Assembly: GCA_016869535.1 (NCBI GenBank)
Contig: VGDX01000006.1
Location: 1-64,000 of the forward strand
Direction: 5' to 3'
Source of the DNA: Alphaproteobacteria bacterium
Lineage (GTDB): Bacteria; Pseudomonadota; Alphaproteobacteria; Rhizobiales; Methyloligellaceae
Length of the DNA: 64,000 nucleotides
Part shown: piece after piece, positions 58,331-64,000 of the stretch
Position numbering within the stretch: position 1 is the first letter of the stretch
Layout: every line of letters starts with the position of its first letter
Program-made: the position numbers and the translations under genes
Notes under the pieces: generated by a model
The model's input: the letters and a program-made list of their open reading frames with translations, nothing else
Told to the model about the DNA's origin: nothing
The model's database searches: none

Positions 58331-60259
58331 ATGAGCGCTGACAGTCCAACGCCGCTGCTTGATCGTATTCAGACGCCGGCGGACTTGCGCACTCTTCAGG
58401 ACCATGAGCTGAAGCAGCTTGCCGACGAGCTGAGGCAGGAAACCATTTCCGCCGTCTCGGTCACGGGCGGCCATCTCGGCGCCGGCCTCGGCGTGATCGA
58501 GCTGACCGTGGCGCTGCATCACGTCTTCGACACGCCGAGAGATCGGCTGATCTGGGACGTGGGCCACCAATCCTATCCGCACAAGATCCTCACCGGGCGG
58601 CGGGATCGCATCCGTACCTTGCGTCAGGGCGACGGCCTGTCAGGCTTCTGCAAGCGGGCCGAAAGCGAGTACGACACGTTCGGCGCCGGACACTCATCGA
58701 CCTCGATTTCCGCTGGCCTCGGCATGGCCGTGGCGCGCGATCTCGACGGCAAGGATCATAATATTGTGGCGGTGATCGGCGATGGCGCCATGAGCGCGGG
58801 CATGGCCTATGAAGCCATGAACAATGCCGGCGCCATGGATCAGCGCCTCATCGTCATCCTCAACGATAACGACATGTCGATCGCCCCGCCGGTCGGCGCC
58901 ATGAGCGCCTATCTCGCCAAGCTCATCTCGGGCGGCACGTATCGGCGCTTCCGCCGCTGGATGAAGCAGCTCGCGCACGCTGTCCTGCCCAAGACCTGGC
59001 AGAAGCGTGCGGCGCGCGCCGAGGAGTTCACCCGTGGCTTCTGGACCGGCGGCACGCTCTTCGAAGAGCTCGGCTTCTATTATGTCGGCCCGATCGACGG
59101 ACACAATCTCGACCATCTGCTGCCCGTGCTGCGCAATGTGCGCCGCATGAAGAACGGCCCGGTGCTGGTCCATGTCGTCACGCAGAAGGGCAAGGGCTAT
59201 GGCCCGGCGGAAATCTCCGCCGACAAGTTCCACGGCGTTGGCCGTTTCAATGTCGTCACCGGCGCGCAGGAGCCGTCGGCGGGTGGCCCCCCGAGCTACA
59301 CCAAAGTGTTCGCCAATGCGCTGATCGAAGAGGCGAGGCACGACGACAAGATCGTGGCCATTACCGCGGCGATGCCGTCGGGCACGGGACTAGACCGTTT
59401 CGCTGAGGTCTTTCCCGAGCGCTGTTTCGATGTCGGCATCGCCGAGCAGCATGCCGTGACCTTCGCCGGTGGCCTCGCGGCTGAAGGTTTCAAGCCGTTC
59501 GCCGCCATCTATTCGACCTTCCTGCAGCGCGCCTACGACCAGGTGGTGCACGACATCGCGGTGCAGGGTTTGCCGGTCCGCTTCGCCATCGACCGGGCGG
59601 GTCTGGTCGGGGCCGATGGGCCGACCCATGCCGGCTCATACGACGTGGCCTATCTGTCCTGCCTGCCGGGCATGGTGGTCATGGCCGCCGCCGACGAAGC
59701 GGAGCTTGTGCATATGGTGGCGACCGCCGCCGCGATCGACGACCGGCCGTCTGCCTTCCGCTATCCGCGGGGGGAGGGGATGGGCGTCGAGCTGCCCAGA
59801 CGCGGCACGCCGCTCGACATCGGCAAGGGCCGCATCTTGCGCGAAGGCTCGGCCGTGGCGCTGCTGTCCTTCGGCGCGCGGCTCGGCGAGTGTCTGAAGG
59901 CTGCCGATGAGCTTGCCGGCTATGGCTTGCCCGCAACCGTGGCTGATGCCCGTTTCGCCAAGCCCCTCGACCTGGATCTTTTGCGGCGGCTCGCACGCAA
60001 CCACGAAGTGCTGATCACCGTCGAGGAAGGTTCGAGTGGCGGTTTCGGTACGCGCGTGCTTGAAGCGCTGGTGCACGAGGGGCTTCTCGACCTTGGTCTG
60101 AAAGTCCGCACCCTCACGCTGCCCGACCGCTTCATCGAGCAGAACAAGCCGGCCGCCATGTATGCCGAAGCGGGACTCGATGCGCGTGGCATCGTCGCCG
60201 CCGTGTTCGCCGCACTTGGCAAGGATTTCGGCGGCGCCGAAGTCGTTCGCCTCGCTTAG
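58331..60259 (+). CDS. dxs: 1-deoxy-D-xylulose-5-phosphate synthase
   Basis: Dxs condenses pyruvate and glyceraldehyde 3-phosphate using thiamine diphosphate, the entry step of the MEP isoprenoid pathway. It has 642 residues from the ATG at 58331. [14 protein letters not shown], the ThDP motif [19 protein letters not shown], and the second half [18 protein letters not shown] and FRYPRGEG are present. An in-frame ATG at 58316 is a possible upstream start. Confidence 0.96.
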   Translation: MSADSPTPLLDRIQTPADLRTLQDHELKQLADELRQETISAVSVTGGHLGAGLGVIELTVALHHVFDTPRDRLIWDVGHQSYPHKILTGRRDRIRTLRQGDGLSGFCKRAESEYDTFGAGHSSTSISAGLGMAVARDLDGKDHNIVAVIGDGAMSAGMAYEAMNNAGAMDQRLIVILNDNDMSIAPPVGAMSAYLAKLISGGTYRRFRRWMKQLAHAVLPKTWQKRAARAEEFTRGFWTGGTLFEELGFYYVGPIDGHNLDHLLPVLRNVRRMKNGPVLVHVVTQKGKGYGPAEISADKFHGVGRFNVVTGAQEPSAGGPPSYTKVFANALIEEARHDDKIVAITAAMPSGTGLDRFAEVFPERCFDVGIAEQHAVTFAGGLAAEGFKPFAAIYSTFLQRAYDQVVHDIAVQGLPVRFAIDRAGLVGADGPTHAGSYDVAYLSCLPGMVVMAAADEAELVHMVATAAAIDDRPSAFRYPRGEGMGVELPRRGTPLDIGKGRILREGSAVALLSFGARLGECLKAADELAGYGLPATVADARFAKPLDLDLLRRLARNHEVLITVEEGSSGGFGTRVLEALVHEGLLDLGLKVRTLTLPDRFIEQNKPAAMYAEAGLDARGIVAAVFAALGKDFGGAEVVRLA

Positions 60260-60270
60260 TCACTCGCCGC

Positions 60271-60762
60271 TTATTTCACCTGACAGTCCTCGACGAATTG
60301 CGCCACGGCATCGGCGCGGCCGTGATCGGTGAGCGTGGCGCTGGTTTCGCCCATGTTGAGTGTCACCGGGCCTGTCTCGCGCAGCACCGCGAGGATCGGC
60401 GCCAACGTTATGTCGCTTGCCTCGCCGAAAATGATGCCGGCCATATCGTCGCGCGCGGCCTCGCCGTCGATGGATGCCTTGGCGTCTCCCGCCGCAAGCT
60501 CGATGGTCAAAGCGCCGCCGGGCTTCGCGCCGGCAATGTCTTTATGCACATCGAGCACGGCGATGTTCATGTCGTTGAAGCAGGACAGCAGGAAAAGCGG
60601 ATTTTTCATCGGATTGGGCGAGCCGTAGGCAAGCGTCACGAGGCCGCCGCTAGCCCTGGCCGTCCAGAGAAGGGTCTCGCTCCGTGCAAAATTTGCCTGC
60701 ATCGTCCCCGCCAGGAGAACGATGCAGAGAAGAGTGATGGCACGGCGCATGGCCGCCATCAT
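60271..60762 (-). CDS. Exported hypothetical protein (163 aa)
   Basis: This protein has a signal segment (ITLLCIVLLAGTMQANFARSE, cleavage near 28) and a compact mature domain with LLSCFNDMNIAVLDVHKDI and the terminal FVEDCQV. There are two cysteines in the mature part. No family recognised. It is convergent with dxs. Confidence 0.65.
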   Translation of the reverse strand: MMAAMRRAITLLCIVLLAGTMQANFARSETLLWTARASGGLVTLAYGSPNPMKNPLFLLSCFNDMNIAVLDVHKDIAGAKPGGALTIELAAGDAKASIDGEAARDDMAGIIFGEASDITLAPILAVLRETGPVTLNMGETSATLTDHGRADAVAQFVEDCQVK

Positions 60763-60813
60763 AGTGGCTTGCCCAGCCTTTGGGTGCTTAAAGGCGCGTA
60801 AGATTGCGCTCCT

Positions 60814-61281
60814 CTACGGCGCGGCCGGCCGGCCGTTTCCACGCCGTGCAGCCGGACGGCGGCCGTTACTTCGCCGCGCGGAGACCGCTGGAGAGAGGCA
60901 AGCACCAATGAAATCGCCGTTAAAAGTCGGGTCGATCTCGTAATAATTGCAGGTCAGTTCCTCCCCCGCGGCGATATCGGCCAGCGCATAGCCCTTATCG
61001 AATAAGCGGAAGTCGGTGTTGGGCTTGAGGCTGTGATTCATGAACCGGCCGTTGTCGCTATCCATGACGATGACGCCGGGCAATTCGAGATGCGGATAGC
61101 CGTAGCGGGCGATGTATTCCCGCATATGCGGCGGGAGCCCGTCGATATCGCGTTCCTCGAGGAAGACATCGAATTTGGGATTGAGCGCCCAGATGAGTTG
61201 CCCGCTTGTCAGAGGCTCGGCCGCGAACACGCCAATTCCCTCGATGGGACTCTGGGCTACATAGGTGCTGATAAGCAGCAT
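60814..61281 (-). CDS. SET-domain protein 1
   Basis: This 155-residue SET-domain protein has SPIEGIGVFAAEPLTSGQLI at the N-terminal start of the domain, then the AdoMet-binding RFMNHSLKPN and the catalytic-side LTCNYYEID. SET enzymes are lysine methyltransferases, well studied in eukaryotes and sporadic in bacteria. The C-terminal tail is Arg-rich. I start at the ATG at 61281 because the upstream codons lack SET similarity. A second SET gene is 82 bases upstream. Confidence 0.85.
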   Translation of the reverse strand: MLLISTYVAQSPIEGIGVFAAEPLTSGQLIWALNPKFDVFLEERDIDGLPPHMREYIARYGYPHLELPGVIVMDSDNGRFMNHSLKPNTDFRLFDKGYALADIAAGEELTCNYYEIDPTFNGDFIGACLSPAVSARRSNGRRPAARRGNGRPAAP

Positions 61282-61363
61282 CGCCGTGCTCCTAAAATAT
61301 GGCTTGATGCGATTGGTTGGGGGAAAGGCGCCGGCGGCGCCGATGGCCACGGGGGCTCATCTG

Positions 61364-61945
61364 TTAGGCGCCACCTTGCGCTTCGTTCTGAGTAAACGCC
61401 AAGCGTCTACGTCTTTGCCTTGGCTGGGCTTGCTCGCGCTGCAACGCCTCGATGCGACGGCGCAGATAGGGCGAGAAATGTCCGGCGTAGAGTTTCCACA
61501 AAAGGGGATTGCGCCAATCGTCGCCCGTCACCCGTCCGCGGCATGACGGCGTTCCACAGACGCAATCGAACTCGTCATAGGCCGTGCCGTCGCACATGGC
61601 GTAGTCGATGGTCACTTCCTGGCCAGGCAGGATGCGCTGCATGGCGACGATGGCGATTTGCCCGTCGAGCCCGGCATTCGGCTCGCAGCTGTGATTGATA
61701 TAATCGGGCGGTTCGGCCGGCGTACAGGAGGCGAGATACAATCCCTCCTCGACCTGCACGGTGTGCATCCGGAACTCTTCCGGCAGGGCTTCCAGCTCTT
61801 CGGGACCGACGATATTGCCGCTCCACACACCGATGAGCTCACCCGTCTCGATCACCTTGCAGGCGACGACGCATTTCCCGCCAGCTACGTCACGATTTCG
61901 GACTTCGCATTTATCGGTAAGGTAAGCCGTCGACTCTTGGCTCAC
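61364..61945 (-). CDS. SET-domain protein 2 with post-SET cysteines
   Basis: This 193-residue SET protein has GELIGVWSG, the NHSCEPNAG motif and VTIDYAMCDG, followed by a post-SET-like CVCGTPSCRG that could bind zinc with the earlier Cys. The GTG at 61945 is chosen because GGAGGT precedes it and the upstream frame is unlike a SET domain. It is adjacent to the other SET gene and divergent from tlyA. A protein or peptide methyltransferase is likely; the target is unknown. Confidence 0.82.
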   Translation of the reverse strand: MSQESTAYLTDKCEVRNRDVAGGKCVVACKVIETGELIGVWSGNIVGPEELEALPEEFRMHTVQVEEGLYLASCTPAEPPDYINHSCEPNAGLDGQIAIVAMQRILPGQEVTIDYAMCDGTAYDEFDCVCGTPSCRGRVTGDDWRNPLLWKLYAGHFSPYLRRRIEALQREQAQPRQRRRRLAFTQNEAQGGA

Positions 61946-62075
61946 GAGACCTCCGCGATGGCGCGCCGAGCGGGGGCGCTTCGCAGTATGATGTTGTGGT
62001 GGCGGCGCCGACCGCTCCGGCCTTCGCCCGCGTACGAGGACTCTCGACGCGGGGCGGAGCATATGAGAAGCGCAG

Positions 62076-62825
62076 ATGCACAGCTACAAAAAAAAGCGGC
62101 TCGACAACTTCCTGGTGGAGTGTGGCCTGGCTGCCACGCGCGCGCAGGCCGCCGACCTGATCAGGCGTGGCTGCGTCAATGTTGGCGGCATGGTGGCGGC
62201 GAAGCCGGGCACGCTGGTCGCGTCCGATGCCGTGGTCGAGGTCGTACCGGGCGCCGCGCCTTACGTCTCGCGCGGCGGCTTGAAGCTTCAGGCGGCGCTC
62301 GACGCCTTCGGCCTCGAACCCGAGGGGAGGGTGGCGCTAGACCTCGGCGCCTCGACCGGCGGCTTCACCGACGTGCTGCTCGCCCGCGGCGCGGCACGCG
62401 TTTATGCCGTTGATGTCGGCCATTCCCAGCTTCACGAGAAGCTTCGCGCCGACCCCCGTGTGGTGTCGCTCGAAGGCACCGACGCCCGCTCGCTCGATGC
62501 CTCCCTGATCGAGACGCCGGTCGGCGCCATCGTCGCCGATGTGAGCTTCATCAGTCTGACCCAGGTCCTGCCGCCGGCGCTCAAGCTCGCCGCCCCGGGG
62601 ACTTGGCTCATCGCCCTGATCAAGCCGCAATTCGAGGCCGGCCGCGAGGCGGTCGGCAGGGGCGGCGTGGTCCGCGACGAGGCGGCCCGCGAGGCGGCTG
62701 TTCAACGCGTGCGCGATTTTGTCGCGGGGCTTCCGGGCTGGTCGGTCCTGGGTGTGATGCCCTCGCCGATCGAGGGCGGCAGCGGCAACCGGGAATTCCT
62801 CCTCGCCGCCCGACTCGAAGCTTGA
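62076..62825 (+). CDS. tlyA: TlyA-family rRNA 2'-O-methyltransferase / hemolysin-like
   Basis: This 249-residue protein has an N-terminal S4 RNA-binding domain (KKRLDNFLVECGLAATRAQAADLIRRGCVNVGG in parts). An FtsJ/RrmJ-type methyltransferase domain follows, with LDLGASTGGFTDVLL, the DVSFISL motif and the catalytic KPQFE. TlyA methylates 16S and 23S rRNA riboses in mycobacteria; in alphaproteobacteria the targets are less clear. It is divergent from the SET genes. Confidence 0.9.
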   Translation: MHSYKKKRLDNFLVECGLAATRAQAADLIRRGCVNVGGMVAAKPGTLVASDAVVEVVPGAAPYVSRGGLKLQAALDAFGLEPEGRVALDLGASTGGFTDVLLARGAARVYAVDVGHSQLHEKLRADPRVVSLEGTDARSLDASLIETPVGAIVADVSFISLTQVLPPALKLAAPGTWLIALIKPQFEAGREAVGRGGVVRDEAAREAAVQRVRDFVAGLPGWSVLGVMPSPIEGGSGNREFLLAARLEA

Positions 62826-62930
62826 AGGGGAGAGTGATCGACCTTGGATTCGGGCGTTACCGCGGTGGAAACTTGTGCATGCGTCCCAAATCACTAAAGT
62901 AGGGAGACGGCTTTATCGCTAGGGGGAGCG

Positions 62931-64000
62931 ATGGGTCTATCTCGCTCTATGTTGTGCGCCGCTGCCTCGGTGACCGCCTTGTTGGTCGCGACGCCCGCGC
63001 TGGCGAAATCCGTTCCCCAAAGCGTCACCATTCCGCTCACCACCCGTGAGGGCGAGTCTTTTCCGAACGTCGTCACGGTCAGCGTCGGCGGTGGACGCGC
63101 ATCGCCCGTGACTTTCGATACCGGCTCGGCCGGCCTCTATCTCCTGGGCGACGCGATTGGAAGCTACATTGATACCGGCGCCACCTTCATCCAGACCTAC
63201 GAGGACCACAATCAATTCACGGGCAAGGTTGTTCTCGCTACCGTCAGCTTTCCGGACGCGAGCGGCGTGGCCACGACCGGCATGATAGGGGTCGGGTTCA
63301 TTACCGATGCCGGCTGCAAGCCGGGCTTCAGTTGTCCGGGCATGGGCACAGGCCGCGTGGGCGTGCTCGGCGCGCGTTATTACAACTCGGCCGCCGACAA
63401 TGTCTTCAATCCGCTGGCCTTCCTGCCCGGCAATCTGAACTCGGGCTTCATTGTCGCGGCGGGCGGACCGACGCCGAGCCTCATCGTCGGTCTCACACCG
63501 GAAATGACCGCGCCTTTCCTCAGCAACAGCGCAACGGTTTTTATACCGGAATCCACCGCGGGCCAGGGCGGCGCACCCTATGCCTGGGAGACGAAGTCGA
63601 TTTCCATCTGCTTTTCGGTCAACGGCGCGGCCAAGAGCTGCGCCGCCACCTCGCTCGACACCGGCGAGCACGATGCGCAATTCGTGCCCGGCGCGCCGGT
63701 CGACCCGAAACTCATCGACAACAAGGATTATCTCAAGCCGGATCAGTCGGTGACGATCTCGATACCGGGCCTGTTGAGCACGACGGTGACCACGGGCAAT
63801 ACGAACTGGCTCAATCGGTACAAGCTCGTGCCGGCGCCGATCGGCAATCCGCCCGGCTTCAATTCCGGCGCGCAGTTCTATTACTATTACGCCGTCGCGT
63901 TCGACTATCTGAATGGCACCGCCGGCTTCTCGCCGCTCACGACGTGGATCACCGGCAATTACACGGCCAGCCGGGACTCCGATCTTGGGAACCCCGGCGC
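62931..64000 (+). CDS. Exported protein with aspartic-protease-like DTG motifs, 3'-truncated
   Basis: From the ATG at 62931 (GGGGGAG upstream), 356 codons are open to the window edge. A signal peptide (LCAAASVTALLVATPALAKS, cleavage near 25) precedes a beta-rich protein. VTFDTGSAGLYLL (Asp63) and SLDTGEHDAQFV (Asp243) resemble the two catalytic Asp-Thr-Gly sites of pepsin-type aspartic peptidases, 180 residues apart as in bilobal enzymes. Two cysteine pairs (around 129/135 and 227/237) may be disulfides. DUF3443-like proteins share the VDTGSxGLR pattern and are an alternative. The C-terminus lies outside the window. Confidence 0.6.
   Translation, partial: MGLSRSMLCAAASVTALLVATPALAKSVPQSVTIPLTTREGESFPNVVTVSVGGGRASPVTFDTGSAGLYLLGDAIGSYIDTGATFIQTYEDHNQFTGKVVLATVSFPDASGVATTGMIGVGFITDAGCKPGFSCPGMGTGRVGVLGARYYNSAADNVFNPLAFLPGNLNSGFIVAAGGPTPSLIVGLTPEMTAPFLSNSATVFIPESTAGQGGAPYAWETKSISICFSVNGAAKSCAATSLDTGEHDAQFVPGAPVDPKLIDNKDYLKPDQSVTISIPGLLSTTVTTGNTNWLNRYKLVPAPIGNPPGFNSGAQFYYYYAVAFDYLNGTAGFSPLTTWITGNYTASRDSDLGNPG

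Overview
The window is a gene-dense, high-GC chromosomal segment from an alphaproteobacterium, most likely of the order Hyphomicrobiales (Rhizobiales). The evidence is the gene content and order. It has a CcrM-type DNA methyltransferase, ETF-ubiquinone oxidoreductase, a decaprenyl/octaprenyl-type synthase, glyQ-glyS preceded by an S49 peptidase, an HDAC-like/xseB/dxs/tlyA run, a nadABC operon with the NAD regulator NadQ, palindromic repeats of the kind common in this order, and an alphaproteobacterial LexA box. I see no rRNA, tRNA, CRISPR array, transposase, integrase or phage module. This is housekeeping chromosome, not a mobile island.

Layout. 1-6.5 kb: the 5' part of atpI (running off the left edge), a sulfotransferase of lower apparent GC, then smc, two DsbA-like thiol oxidoreductases and a DciA-like (DUF721) gene. 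6.6-12.6 kb: DNA maintenance, with mutY, ccrM, rnhB and a PA0069-family radical SAM protein under a probable SOS box, plus a hydrolase, a ParD-like mini-protein and a GT2-like protein. 12.6-20.6 kb: moaB, family 4 uracil-DNA glycosylase, ETF-QO, a TPR protein, ispE, polyprenyl synthase, DUF2007 and a TrmN6-like methyltransferase. 20.6-30 kb: a secreted Gly/Tyr-rich protein, S49 peptidase, glyQ, glyS, secreted hydrolase, a gamma-glutamylcyclotransferase-like protein and ppdK. 30-37 kb: SleB-type wall hydrolase, nadABC with a perfect palindromic operator, and an L,D-transpeptidase with an unusual catalytic motif. 37-46.9 kb: APC permease, cspA, an ABC-2 exporter, a PQQ-type sugar dehydrogenase, nadQ behind a tyrosine-phosphatase-like gene, an HD hydrolase, DUF2188, tag and ygfZ. 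46.9-56.9 kb: dihydroorotase, several small secreted or unknown proteins, a frameshifted RTX gene with the remnant of a second copy, LysE-type exporter, O-methyltransferase, FAD-linked oxidase and tsaC. 56.9-64 kb: HDAC-like hydrolase, xseB, dxs, two SET-domain genes, tlyA and a truncated secreted protein with pepsin-like DTG motifs.

Functional links. Base-excision and DNA-repair genes recur (mutY, udg, tag, rnhB, xseB, radical SAM). NAD synthesis (nadABC) and its likely repressor (nadQ) lie 8 kb apart, and the operator is visible at nadA. Isoprenoid synthesis is represented at three steps (dxs, ispE, polyprenyl synthase). Many pairs overlap by ATGA (udg-moaB, nadA-nadB-nadC, ABC pair, ygfZ-tag, FAD oxidase-methyltransferase), which indicates tight operons.

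No clearly undescribed multi-gene system stands out. The most interesting leads are the SOS-box-controlled radical SAM gene, the tandem bacterial SET genes, the pepsin-like secreted protein at the right edge, the L,D-transpeptidase with GHHCPR in place of SHGCVR, and the NadQ operator. Identifications come from reading motifs and recalling families; no database search was run.
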